64,000 nt of DNA from Arachis hypogaea (Eukaryota; Streptophyta; Magnoliopsida; Fabales; Fabaceae), in assembly GCF_003086295.3 (NCBI RefSeq), contig NC_092050.1, positions 152,526,699-152,590,698 on the forward strand, read 5' to 3'. Shown here in pieces: positions 11,269 to 23,297 of the stretch. The notes beneath the pieces were generated by a model. It saw only the letters and a list, made by a program, of their open reading frames with translations, was not told the DNA's origin and searched no databases. Both the position numbers and the translations under genes were made by a program. Numbering within the stretch: the first letter of the stretch is position 1; the number at the start of each line of letters is the position of its first letter.

Positions 11269-11289
11269 TTCATACCCAGTGACGGACCC

Positions 11290-11306
<17 letters not shown>

Positions 11307-11340
<34 letters not shown>
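11307..11340. repeat. (AT)n microsatellite after an A run
   Basis: A run of A (about 11291-11306) followed by about 17 AT units just inside the left end of the hAT element. Confidence 0.9.
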
Positions 11341-11345
<5 letters not shown>

Positions 11346-11358
11346 AAATTTAGGTATA

Positions 11359-11540
11359 AATTTTTTTTTTGCTTTCCACGATACCCAATAAATTAAGAAC
11401 TAATCCGTCATGAATTTGAGTTCCATTTGAGTATCTACAATTGGCCGGCAATGAGTTGCTATACATACGAGACGGAATTCGAACCCTCAATACTTACTTA
11501 AGCGGACGACTAAGCTGATCACTTGACCAAGCCAAATTAG
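11359..11540 (-). mobile_element. tRNA-derived SINE
   Basis: Read on the minus strand it has a Pol III A-box-like TGGTCAAGTGAT, then CGTCCGCTTAAG and a B-box-like GGGTTCGAATTCC about 30 bp downstream. A body follows with GACGGATTAGTTCTTAA and an A-tail (T run at 11361-11370 on plus). Flanking repeats TTTAGGTATA (11349-11358) and TTTAGATATA (11541-11550) form a 10-bp target duplication with one mismatch. Same family as the copy at about 48471-48632. Confidence 0.85.
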
Positions 11541-11852
11541 TTTAGATATATTCAAAATTTAAAATTAGAACTATCTATACATATAAAAACTAGAAATATA
11601 CACACAATCACTATTATAATATTTAAGATAATAAAAATATAATTTCATACACACAGTATAATATTTAAAATAACAAAAAAATATTTATAATAATTTTTTT
11701 AAATTTTTAACATGACTAAATATTATTTTTCTATATATGTTCTTAAAAAAATATTTTATTTTTTATTATCTCATATTCAATTGTCAAATCTACTTATTAT
11801 AGTCTTTATAGTATAAATAAATTTTTTAACCAAAATAATTACAGTATATTAA

Positions 11853-14638
11853 TGTAATACCCTACCACACAGAGTTTTACACCTAGGATGTAAAGTAGAG
11901 GTGGCGAGGCGCTACGACCTCTAATCTAAAATACATACGTATAATAGCAGAAAGAATATAATAAACTAGGAGCCTTGAAAAATAGGTAAAACAAAATCAC
12001 AAATTAAAAAGCGCAACACTCAGGAAACGAGATTACCTGTGTGCTAAGAAACCTAGAGATTATAGGTATAACAAGTAGAAAATGGAAATGGAGGGTCAAA
12101 AGTACAGAATAACAAGCTCCTAACTCAGGTTGCGAAGCTAAGGCTGGCCGGAGAATATTTACATATATATACATATCCCGAAAATCTAAAATACATAGCT
12201 GAAAACTTAACTCTCCTCAACCCTCTAGGAGGGACAAAATAAACAAGTTTCTTGGAGAGAAGGCTAAGTACATATATATATAAAGCTGTACATCAAAATA
12301 AACCCAAAGACTACTCCGCTTCAGAAGTTCAGACGCCTAGCGAGGAGCCTCTCGACTTGCATATGAAAACAATAACACAATATGGGGTGAGAACCAGAGG
12401 TTCTCAGCATGGTAAAGGTGTCACGCACATAATATATAAGGTCCTGTGAATGTCAGAGGCAATCCTAGAACGCCGATACTCAGATTAAAAGCCTTAAAGT
12501 ATTAAACAGAAACCATAAAGGGGGTGGCTTTCTAGAGATATCCAAGCCTAACATAACTTAACCTTAATCCTATTTCCTTCCGCCTTTCCTCTGAACCTCC
12601 ATCTCCAATGGTATGCCACACATAGTTAAACAGATAAAATCAAACACAAGAAGAGTACAAGTACTGCAGATAACAATTATGCAATTAGCATAGCAAATAC
12701 ATTTAGGCATACTCAGTTAATGCACAAACAAGTAATTCAGGTAATATGCATATGGTACATGTATGTCCTATGGCTGATGAGTCTCATCTGTCGGTTATTA
12801 AGCCAACCCGACAAGTCCGATTTGCTAAACCTTTGGACTGTCCCCCAACGCGCATCCCTAAGAGTCTATGCATAGCTTTTTCTCATGTTATAGATTGCTC
12901 AATGGGTTCAACCTTCCCGGAAATTTAGAGTACCCGGTCACATCTTACGTTGCAGGGTCAACAGAGTATCAAGTCTCAATCTGGAACATGTGGTGGCAAG
13001 CCACGGTATTTTACCCAGAGAAACCCGTATCTCAGATAATTTAAATGTGTAAGCCTCATACATTTCATAGTAATTATAGAAATCAATCATTCAAGCCTTA
13101 GCATCTTCAATCATTCATGCATGCATCTCCTTTTTACATGATTTCATCATTTTTAACCTTTACTTCACCCTCAAGTTACCTTAATTTACTAACTCCGCCT
13201 CATTACTAAGCTTCCTAACCAAGTTTAGAACTAACCATAGGAAAATAGAGGTTTAGAAATTTGAAATTCAGTTTAAAAACTCAAAATATAGTTTTTGCAG
13301 AAAACAGGACCACGTGTGCACGTGGGCCACGCGTACGCATGGGTATGCGTTTAGGCCAAGACGCACACGCATCCCCTTATTACATGTACGCATTAGCGCC
13401 AGGCAGTAGCTACTATCCGCGAATGAGGGTTATGTGTACGCGAAAGTCTCATGTCACGCGTATGCATGGGCCATGCGTACGCGTGGGCGTACGTTTTTCT
13501 AAAAAATTTTACCAAGTCAAAATTTTGCAGATTTGCTAATTTAAACACCAAACTTCTGACGCACATAACTTTTCTGTTTTAAATCATTTTTGCTCCGTTC
13601 TTTGAACGGCGTAAACTTCACGGACCCAATTTTCATACAAAATAAGTTTGAAATCATTTGGAGATTTGGAAGCCAAGTTATGGGTTGCCAAAGTTCGGCT
13701 AAAAACCAAATTTCACAAAAAGCTTCAAAACCTCATTTTCTTTGCAAAGTTGTTTTCAACCCAATCCATCGTACCTATAATCAGCAATATAACTTACCCT
13801 TAACAATATCACAACAATCTTTGCAATCCTACAATTTCTCAACTCAATAACAATCTCACTTCAACCTAAATTTCACAAGTTTATCAACAAACATCAACAT
13901 ACCAACCTATTGTTGGGAAAATTTCAACAAAGGTTCAAAAACAATAACCTGTTTAACAGCGGAAGCACCAGAAATAATTTTTTCACAACCTGTGCAATTA
14001 AATGGGCAACATCAAAGATACTCCAAGCAGCAAATATAGTGGCAGAAATTAAATAATCAGACACCAGAATTTTAACGTGAGAAAACCCCCAAAAGAGGGA
14101 CAAAAAATCCACGGGACCTAGTCCAGAAAAATCTTCCACTATCAGAATAATGGGTACACAAACAGTCTTCCTAGTGACACTAGGGCATCTCAACAATCAA
14201 CAAAATACATCACCAAAACTGGTGGCATCAACATAAACCCTCCACAAAGTGGGTATCTCAAATCAGGCAAAAGAGAAGGCAATACAACAAATAAGTTATA
14301 TCCTAATGTTCATCTCTACACCAGGAATAACATACTAAAATTTCATAAGAAATGGAGAAAGTTTACCAAGTCAATGTGATCAAGATTGGCATGCCCTTTT
14401 TCCCCAATTTCTCTTCTCCTTCGACGCCGTGCTTTCTGTTTCCTTCTATTCTTTTCTTTTGAAAAGAGAGGCCTTTTAAACTCTCTCTCACATGGCTATT
14501 AGGCCACTCTTTCTTTATTTTTTTTTTTGTTTTAAAAACTGTGGGCCCCACTTGGTTGGGGACCCACCAACACCTATATATACATATTGCCATGATCACA
14601 AGTTCTTCAAACATCATCATATCATCATCCATCATTCC
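11853..14638 (-). mobile_element. Long LTR-like retrotransposon repeat, outer part 1 (split by the Tat element)
   Basis: Begins TGTAATACCCTACC on plus, which as the minus-strand end reads GGTAGGGTATTACA, a form common for LTR ends in legumes. The continuation is at 23842 to about 24710, beyond the inserted Tat element. Together they give about 3.65 kb with no polyprotein: only short ORFs, runs of moderately GC DNA and a CpG-rich stretch at 13310-13500. I read it as a solo LTR or non-autonomous LTR element. Orientation is inferred from transcript-like sequence on the minus strand and is uncertain; the far end was not fixed by a duplication. Confidence 0.5.
13310..13500. repeat. CpG-rich cluster of GCGTACGC / ACGTG palindromic motifs
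   Basis: Contains many variants of CACGTG, CACGCGTACGCATG, GCGTACGCGTGG and ATGCGT in under 200 bp, in otherwise CpG-poor DNA. It is part of the LTR-like repeat. Role unknown. Confidence 0.7.
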
Positions 14639-15182
14639 TGGTTCGTCCAAACACTAGGGAGGCCGAGCTTAAGCGCTTCCGAGTGGGTTGACACCGAGGA
14701 GGAAGAGCTTGACGTCGGCCGGAAGTGAAACACCGCGGCGGGAATACCTGCACAAGATACTCCGACGCTCAAGTCAGTAGTGGTTCACAGTGAGTGAGTT
14801 AAGAGAAAAGAGTGAGAGAGTTAGAGTGATAGAACCTGAGACCTAGCCGAGTGTATTAGCTAGGTTTTATAGAAGTTGGTTTCTACCCGTTAGTGGGTGA
14901 GTCCTAGTTTATAGATTTAGTTAAGATATTCTGTTATGGTGCTATAAATCCGCTGAGCACGTTTCTCATTTTCAATTAGGTGATGCTGCTTCGGTCCTGA
15001 TCACGTGCCGAGATTTTCGGACGGTTGATACGGGACCGAGCTTTATGATGCACGTGTCTTTTTATTCGAATGAGTGAGGCCGAGCTTATCTGCTTTTGTT
15101 CCGAGCTTGTTTAGTGTGGCGTCGGCCTCGGATATTAGTGTGCCGGGTATTCCGGGCGACCGAGGATACAGGTAACGTATCA
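14639..15182 (-). repeat. 3' LTR of the Tat element (left)
   Basis: 544 bp, TGGTTCGTCC ... GTAACGTATCA on plus. It has a TATAAAA on the minus strand (14871-14865) and a TATAAAT on the plus strand (14943-14949). Confidence 0.95.
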
Positions 15183-15196
15183 TAGCCCCCAAGCTT
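15183..15196 (-). promoter_or_regulatory. Polypurine tract of the Tat element
   Basis: The minus strand reads AGCTTGGGGGCTA immediately before the 3' LTR: the purine-rich site that primes plus-strand DNA synthesis in LTR retrotransposons. Confidence 0.7.
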
Positions 15197-15562
15197 GCCT
15201 TGGTTTGGACAAGACTAAGGCGAGCTTTGTATACTTCGGATGGCCAAATCCTCGGTCGCTTTATGTGTGCTCCTCACAGCCCCCGAGCTTGTCTTAGTTT
15301 TGGCGCATTGGTGTTTTGAAATGGTTTGTAGCATTTATTGCCTGCGTTGTTCTTTGTGCGGTAATGAATGATTGATTTGATTGCATTTGTAAGTTTCGAG
15401 GAGCCCCTGACCGTTTGATTTGCTGAGTGTTGATCGTGGGCTTTCTAAGGGTGTAGATCAGAGGGAGACGTTTCATATGTAACTGCCCTTCCACTATGTA
15501 ATAAACGTGCTCCCCTTCCCTAATATTTTTTGTGTTTGGTGCCTCTGCGTTTTTCGGAGAAG

Positions 15563-17389
15563 ATGAGTAAGAAAGGTGAGTGTTGATTCATTTTCTTGCT
15601 GCTTCTCTTTTCTTCTCTTAGTTTTGATTTTCTGCTCCCTGTTCTTATGGAAGGTACAGTGTCTAATGAAGGTGGGGGGGTTTATATGGTTGGGTTGATT
15701 CTAGGGTTAAGGAGTATGTGTCTCAGTTTAGCGATAAAGAGTCTGTTGATATGCTGGGTTCGAATGTTTGGGTTAGGAGTGGTAGTGATATAAGGATAGA
15801 GATACTTCCCTGTGGTGTTGATGACCGGGTTTTTCATTCTCGTGATGATTGGGCTTACTTTTATATGTACAGCTGCCTTTTTACTGAATTGGGGTTAGGG
15901 TCCCTTTTACTGACTTTGAATGTGGTGTTCTTTATTGGTTGAATTGTGCTCCGAGTCAACTTCACCCAAACTCCTGGGGGTTCGTTAGGGCTTTTGAGGT
16001 GTTGATGGAATTCCTTGAGCAGCCGCCCTCTCTTCGGTTGTTTTTCTCCTTGTTTCAAGCTAAAGGGGTTAACCGAGGTCTCTGGATTAATCTAAGTAGT
16101 TACCCCCGTCGCGCTATCTTTGGCCTTTATAAGTCTTCTTTTAAGGACTTTAAAACTATGTATGTTAAAGTGAGGAGTGTACCTGAGGAGTTTCCTTTTT
16201 ATCTAAATGAGTTTCTTGTTGAGAAGTTCCCTTTATCTTGGTGTTCCGAGCCTGTGCAAGCGTTAGACGTGGATGATAGGTCGGTTGATGATCAACTTGT
16301 GATGGAGTTTCTGTTTGAAGAGTTGGGTCCAAAGGGTTTGCTATCTGTGTCCGAATTGTTAAAATGGGATTCTGATAGAGAGGCGGTTCTGAGATATCTA
16401 GGTAAATTAGTTGTTTTTTGATTAGTTTGTCGTTTTTGTCCTTGTCTGTTCTTACCTTGTTGGCTTTTTGGTGCAGGTGAGAAGGTGCCTACGATTACTA
16501 CTGCTGGTTTGAAGTCATTCTTCAATCAGCAGAAGAGAGCTGAGAAGGGGAGCTCGGCCACCAATGCTGATAGAGACCTTGTGATTCAGTCCGAGGCTGC
16601 TCTTAAGTCTAAACGAAAGAGGGGTTTTGCGAAAGAAAAGATTGCCGAGGCTTTCCTGAAGGAAGGGGAGTCTTCTGTGGAGCTTCAGTGAGTGGAGTCT
16701 ACCTATGAGTCTCAAAAAAGACTGCATGGCTATTCGGAAGATGTTCATTGTCGCTCGTTGTGGGGAAAACTGTACCCTTTTTTTGTCATGGCTGATGAGT
16801 TATGTTGCTTCCCAGATGATATGAAGATGATCGAGGATGTTGGTCATGTAGGAGTGAGCCGTTTTATGCAGGTGAGGGTTGTATTTTATCTTAGTGTGCA
16901 TTTGTTATATTTTGTTGATGTTCTGTGTTTTGGTGTTAGGTCATTGGTGCACGTATGGTAGCTGTTGGTCGTGCTCAAGAGCTAGTTTTTGAGAGAGAGC
17001 ACAAGTCTGCTGTGGATGTTGCCGAGCTGTCTTCGGCTTTGGAGAAAAAGGATAAGACTATTATGGAATTGTCCTCGTCGCTGAAGTTGAAAGAGTCCGA
17101 GCTTGCTGAGGAAAAACGTCTTCATCTTTCTTGTGCAGAGGAGGTGAAGACTGTTAAGGCTGACAATGATTGCTTGGGGTCAAGGGTGAAGGAGTTGCAG
17201 ACTGAGGTTTATGAGTCATATGCACAAGGCTTCGAGTGCGCTGTTTCTCAAGTGCGGGTGTTGTTTCCTGGATCAGATGCGAATATGCTTGATGCAACTA
17301 AAGTGGTTGTGAACGGGCAGCTTGTGGATGATGGTGCTGCTGCTTCAGATGGTAGCGGGGAGTCTAGTATTGGCGATAAGGCAGACTAG
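15563..17389 (+). pseudogene. Antisense additional ORF of the Tat element (gypsy-type 'Transposase_28'-like protein), broken
   Basis: Runs opposite to gag-pol, between the end of pol and the 3' LTR. Model: exon 1 15563-15575 (MSKK, donor AAAG|GTGAGT), exon 2 15660-16401, exon 3 16477-16871, exon 4 16940-17389 (stop TAG). All introns are short (68-84 nt), with GT-AG ends and matching phases. Exon 2 resembles the family annotated as putative gypsy-type transposon protein (WVDSRVKEYV..., LYWLNCAPSQLHPNSWGF, LPLSW-like blocks); exon 4 is a coiled coil (about 16980-17220). Lesions: a one-base loss in the G run at 15674-15680, another at the GGGG of 15891-15894, and an in-frame TGA at 16689-16691. 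Biochemical role unknown. The lesions in G runs could be sequence errors. Confidence 0.72.
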
Positions 17390-18121
17390 GCCTTTAGTAT
17401 TTGTTTATTTTGTATATGTGTAGCCTCTTTTGAACTCTGTGGCTGTCTATCTTGAACTTTGTTTATGAATATTTGGTGGAAATGTTTTGGGTACCAAGTA
17501 TATAATCTTGGTTGTGACACTTTTTGTTTTCCGAGCATACAGCTCGGCATGATGACTTATAAAATTTGATATTTTGGATAAACTTATGATTGTGTGTTTA
17601 GAAGTAGTCGTGTATATATAAATCGAAGATGGCCGAAGCCATTCTGTTTAAGTGAACTTGTTTGGAAATGAGAGTAGATGTTCTAGTGTAGAACTTATAT
17701 TTTTGAATGGAAGCGCGTTAGGATTTGTTTAAGCGATGTGATGATATTATTTGTTTGTACTTCTTCCGAACAGTATGCTCGGCATGCGCATGTTGTTTTC
17801 CGAGTATGAAGCTCGGGTCAGTTTAATTAGATAAACTTTGACTTATCCTTATGCTGGCAGTTTTCCGAGGAATATGCTCGGTTCGTGATGTTAGGGTTCT
17901 GAGGAGTATGCTCGGATAATTTGAAGTGTTTACTGACTAAAACGTATGCTAACTGTCAAAATGAGAACTGTTTTGATTGCACATTGAGTAGTATGGGTAT
18001 AATGATTTGTTGCGTCCGGCCTCGTTAAAACCCTTTCCGAGTAAAACCCTTGTGTTTTGGGAAAAAACCTTCGGAGGGAAAAAGAGTACCATCATTCGCT
18101 ATTATTCAGGCTATGTCATGA
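17390..18121. other. Tat element spacer between the antisense ORF and the end of pol
   Basis: Noncoding DNA with recurrent CCGAG(C/T/G) and GCTCGG motifs (for example near 17530, 17800, 17865 and 17915), a feature seen throughout this element. No ORF of note. The 3' ends of the two convergent genes meet here. Confidence 0.5.
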
Positions 18122-21100
18122 CTAATATTTCCTTAAAGAGGAGACGTTCCATGTTCCTGGAAGTTGTTCTCCTCTAAGGGTTTCTAATTTGTAAGCCCCC
18201 TTTCCGAGGTTTTGAAGGACTCGGAAAGGTCCTTCCCAATTTGCCGCTAATTTGCCATGTGAGGAAGGTTTCCGTGCATCTTCTGTTCGTCTGAGTACAA
18301 GGTCTCCATTGTTGAAAGATCTGCGAACTACTCTTTAATGGTGTCTCTGCTCTAGGTAGCGCTTTCTGGCTCGCTGCTTTATGGCGGAGATGTCTCTGTC
18401 TTCTTCTACAAGGTCCAATTCGGCCATCCGAGCTTGTTGATTGTTTGCTTGATTATAGAGCTCCGCCCTTAATGTTGGGACGCTGACCTCTATTGGAATG
18501 AGAGCTTCTGCACCATATACCAACTTGAAGGGAGTTTCCCCTGTGGCAGATTGGATGGTGGTGTTGTAACCCCATAGGATTTCTGGGATGAGGTCGGCCC
18601 ACTCTCCTTTAGCTTCGCCGAGCTTTTTCTTTAATCCCTGCAATATAATTCTGTTAGCTGATTCAACTTGTCCATTAGTCTGCGGGTGCTCTACTGAGCT
18701 GAAGTGGTGTGTAATGTTAAAATTTTTCAAAAAAGTGGCGAGCTTGTGATCTGTAAATTGTCTCCCGTTGTCCGAGATTATCTCTCGTGGGATACCGTAT
18801 CTGCATATGATATTTTTTCATATAAAGGATCGCACTTTTTCTGCTGTTATGTGTGCTAGTGGTTGTGCTTCTATCCACTTGGAGAAATAATCGATTGACA
18901 CTAAGAGGAACTTTACCTGGCCTGGTGCTTTCGGAAAGGGCCCGAGGATATCCAATCCCCACCTATCGAAAGGCCAGCTTACCTCTATGGTATGGAGCTC
19001 CTCGGCTGGGGTCTCTGAGAGGGTGGCATGCTTTTGACAATTGTCACATGTTTTGACTTTTGTGATGCAGTCCCGTTTTATCGTCGGCCAATAGTATCCT
19101 GTTCGCAAGATCTTTGCTGCTAATGCTCGGCCGCCGATATGGTTGCCACAGACTCCTTCATGCGTTTCAGCCATGACCTCCTCGGCTTCCTCTTTGCTGA
19201 TGCACTTGAGTAATGGTTGTGAATGTCCTCGCCTGTATAAGGTGTTTCCGAGCACTGTGTAGAAGCTTGCTCTTCTTCTGAAGAGCGGCAAGTTCGGCTC
19301 ACCTTTTGGAATGGTGCCTGTATTGATGTAATCGAAAAAAGGTGTTTGCCAATCTGGGACCTGTGTAATACTTAAAATTGTTTCCTGCTCAAAACTTGGT
19401 TTGTCAAGTGTTAGCTGGGACAGTGCCGATGTGTTTTCGGCTTGCCGTGTGGTGGCTAACTTAGATAACACATCGGCCCTGGTGTTTTGTTCTCGGTTTA
19501 CATGGGTAATATCAAATTCTTTAAATTTTGAAATTAGATCCTTTGTTATGAGCCAATATTTCTCTAACAAAGGATCTTTTACCTGAAATTCACCCTTTAT
19601 TTGATGTACCACTAAGGAAGAGTCGCAGTAGGCTGTTATTCGAGGTATTTGTAGTTGTAGGGCGAGCTTTAGTCCAGCAAGTAGGGCCTCATATTCTGCC
19701 TGATTGTTGCTTGCGTTGAAGCGGAACTGTAGTGACTGCTCGGCCACCACCTTGTCTCCTTCTTTTAGTAGTATCCCTGCCCCACTGCCTTCTTTGTTTG
19801 ACGCTCCATCCACATGTATGCTCCAACTGACCTCTGTATTATGTGTGTCGTTAGTCATCTCCGATATAAAGTCGGCTAGCACCTGTGACTTCAGTGTTTT
19901 CCTTGATTCGTACTGGATGTCGAACTCGGAGAGCTCGACCGACCATTTTATCAATCTGCCGGCGAGCTCGGGTCTGGTCAATATCTGCCTTAGCGGTTGG
20001 TCCGTTCGTACTATGATTGTGTGGCTCTGAAAATAGTGCCGCAGTCTTCTTGCTGTGGTGACTAGTGCTAACGCCAGTTGTTCTATCTTCGGGTACCTTG
20101 TTTCTGTTGGTTGTAGCACCCTACTGATGAAGTATACTGGGCTTTGCTTTCTTCCTGTTTCTGTTACTAAAACCGAGCTTATAGCATGGTTAGATACTGA
20201 TAGGTATAAATACAGTGGGTTACCTGTCTCTGGTCTTTGGAGGATTGGTGGTGATGTTAAGTGTTGTTTAAGTTCGGTAAAAGCATTTTCGCATTCGTCT
20301 GTCCAGCTGAACTTCCTGCCTTTTGAGAATGTCTGGAAAAAGTGATAAGATCGGTTTGCCATTGCAGGTAGGAAACGTGACAGGGCAGCTATTCGTCCTG
20401 CAAGTTGCTGGACTTCCTTTACCGTTTTTGGGCTTGTCATGTTCAGCACAGCTTTGCACTTTTCTGGGTTGGCTTCGATGCCTCGAGATGTTAACATGAA
20501 TCCCAGGAACTTCCCTCCTTGTACTCCGAACGCGCATTTGTCTGGATTGAGTCTCATGTTATATGCTCGGAGTTGTCTGAAGATTTCTACTAGGTCGTCA
20601 CAATGTGATCCCTGCATAGGTGTTTTTGCTACCATGTCATCTACGTAGACCTCCATATTGCGGCCTATCTGTTGTTGGAACACCTTGTCCATTAGCCTTT
20701 GATATGTCGCCCCTGCATTCTTTAGGCCAAAAGGCATTACCTTGTAACAAAAATTCCCATGTTCTGTTATAAAAGCTGTTTTGCTTTGGTCTTCTGGGTG
20801 CATTAGAATCTGGTTATAGCCAGAGTATGCATCCATAAAACTCAAAGCTTTGAAACCAGAGGCGTTATCAACTAATTTATCAATGCAAGGCAGTGGATAT
20901 GCATCTTTAGGGCAAGCTTTATTTAAGTTTGTAAAGTCGACGCACATGCGCCATTTACCTGAGCTCTTCCTTACCATTACCACGTTGGACAACCATGTGG
21001 TGAAGCGAATCTCTCTGATGAAACCTGCATTGAGGAGTTTCTGGATTTCTTCGAGTGCTGCTTGTTTTTTCTCTTCTCCGAGGTTTCTTTTCTTCTGTGC

Positions 21101-23203
21101 AACTGGTCGGATTGTTTCGTCGATTGCTAGCTTATGGCAGATGACTTCTGGGTTGATTCCGGGCATGTCATCTGGTGTCCATGCAAAAAGGTCGGCGTTC
21201 TGACGCAGTATGTGAATGAGTCTTGCTCGGTCTGCCCCTTCTAATGCCTCTCCGACATATGTGCATTGTTTGTCGTCTGCTGTTAGTGTTATTTGTTGAA
21301 GATCGTCCATTGGCCGAGGTCTTTCGCCGAGGTCTTCCCTTGGGTCTAGATCGGCTAGTGTTGCTGAGTTGGCCGTCGTGTGGATTGCTTGAACCTGGGG
21401 CCGAGCTTCCTGTTCTGTTTGGGCTGGTTTTAGGCCAGCGTTGTAACACTGCCGAGCTTCTTGATGGTCGGCGTACACCGTAGCGATCTTGTTTTCCTGC
21501 ACTGGAAACTTGACACACAGGTGTAATGTGGACACCACTGCCCTGAATATGTTCAGTGCGGGTCTCCCAAGTATAATATTATAAGGGCTGTAACAGTTTA
21601 CTATTAGATATTGAATATCAATTGATTTTGACATAGGGATCTCTCCCATTGTGGTCTTTAGCCATATATGCCCCATGATGGGGACTCTCTCTCCGGAGAA
21701 CCCAATTAGCTCTCCAGAGGAGGGTTGTATCAATTTCTCTGATAATTTCATTTTTGTAAAAGTAGAGTAAAATAAAACGTCAGCGCTACTACCTGGGTCT
21801 AACAATGTTTTTCTTATCAACAGCTCTCCGACCTGGATGGAAATTACCACGGGGTCGTCGAGGTTAGGGCTTGCCGATTTGAAGTCTGTTTGGTTGAAGG
21901 ATATTGTGACGTCTGGTTCTTTGCCCTTCTTTGGTTGTATGGTTCCTTCGATTGCCAGCATTGCTCTATAGCTCCGCTTCCTGGCCGAGCTTGTTTCTCC
22001 TCCGCCTGCGAATCCTCCTGATATGTGGTTGATGATTCCTCTTGGCGGATCAGGAGTCATCCTCTCTTTTTTGTTGTCAGCCGTTGCTTGCTTACGTTCT
22101 GCCTTGTCCGAGTTTCCTCCTCTGCCCTTCCGGGTCTCAATGTATTTGTCCAGGAGACCTTGGCGTGCTAGTCTTTCCAGGAGGTCCTTCGCAACGATGC
22201 AGTCATCTGTGGTATGACCGAACTTCCGGTGGAAGGCACAATGTTTTGTCTTGTCCACGAATCGTTGATCTTGGTAGTTCCCTGCTCGGGCTGGTGGTTT
22301 TATGATTCTGGCGTTGAGGATCTCTCTGATGATGTCCTCTCTTCTGGTGTTAAATCTGGTGTATGTGTTGTACTTTGACGCGGGCTTAGGAGGTTTCTTT
22401 GTGTCCCTGTTTCCTGGTGATCTGAAAGTCCTTTCCTCATCTCTCCGATGTGGCTGTTTGTCTGATTTCTGTGCTTCTCGGAGTTCTTCAATCTCCATTT
22501 GCCCGGCCGCCCTTTCTCGGAATTCCTCTAGCGTCTTTGGTTTTGTTATGGCAATGGTCTCCCGAAATTTGCCAGGTCTGAGGCCGGCCTTGAGAGCGTG
22601 CAGGTGAACGGCCGGGTCCAAATCTTGGATCTCCATAGTGGCGTCAGCGAATCTGGTCATGTAGTCTTTCAGACTCTCGTGCTGTCCTTGTTTAATGGTG
22701 CCGAGAAAGTCCGAGCCATGTACATATATTCTTGATGCAGCGAAGTAATCAATAAATGATCTGGCGAGGTCTTCAAAGGAGGAGATCGAACCTGCAGAAA
22801 GTTTAGAAAACCAGAGTAACGCCGCACCATCTAGGTAAGTGGGAAATGCTCGACAGAGGACGGGCTCATTGTTCGGGCCGTTGAAGAACATCATCGATTG
22901 GAACTTCTTCACATGGGCTCGGGGGTTGCCGAACCCCTTGTACGGCTCCAGCGCGGTGGGCAGCGTAAAGTTTTTTGGCATCTGGTAATTCGTGATCTCC
23001 TCGGAGAAGGGGTTGTCGAGGGTGAGCTTTTCCTTTGGCGGGACGATGTTTAAAGGGTCCGCCGTACTTTGATCTGAGCCCTTGGAGTTCTCTCCATTAC
23101 TTTGTGTTGAGAGCTCAGCTATCCTTCGTACCTCCGCCTGAAGCTCAGCGATCTGAGCTAGGAGGTCGTCTTGTGAAAGTTGTGGATTTTCCTTGTCAGC
23201 CAT
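18122..23203 (-). pseudogene. Tat gag-pol polyprotein with two nonsense codons
   Basis: A single frame from ATG 23203 to TAG 18124-18122, 1,693 codons plus stop, interrupted only by TGA (18820-18818, where the family has Trp) and TAA (18337-18335). Domains by plus coordinate: gag capsid about 22990-22500; zinc-knuckle variant CAFHRKFGHTTDDC about 22250-22200; protease LDPGSSADV about 21810; reverse transcriptase about 21180-20500 with YVDDM near 20640; RNase H about 20330-19870; second, archaeal-type RNase H (HVDGASNKEGSGAG, NNQAEYEAL) about 19820-19450; integrase HHCC (GNHIGG, CDNCQKH) about 19170-19030 and DDE core with DILGPF, ISDNGRQF and NGQVESAN. The first stop falls between the first and second catalytic Asp, so integrase is truncated; the second stop removes the C-terminal domain (NGDLVLRR ... 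NWEGPFRV). Confidence 0.93.
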
Positions 23204-23275
23204 GTCCGAGGATCGGGGATCCTGCAAAATAAGGTAAAAGACTAAACAAAGGAAACAGTGGGGTTAGATGGACTC

Positions 23276-23296
23276 CGGCCCCACGGTGGGCGCCAA
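23276..23296 (-). promoter_or_regulatory. Primer-binding site of the Tat element
   Basis: Next to the 5' LTR the minus strand reads TTGGCGCCCACCGTGGGGCC, the form typical of tRNA primer sites in plant Ty3/gypsy elements. The exact tRNA was not determined. Confidence 0.7.
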
Positions 23297-23297
23297 G

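Noticed and set aside
19056..23232. Plus-strand ORFs of 60-117 codons over the Tat pol
   Set aside because: Shadows of the GC-balanced gag-pol frame on the other strand.
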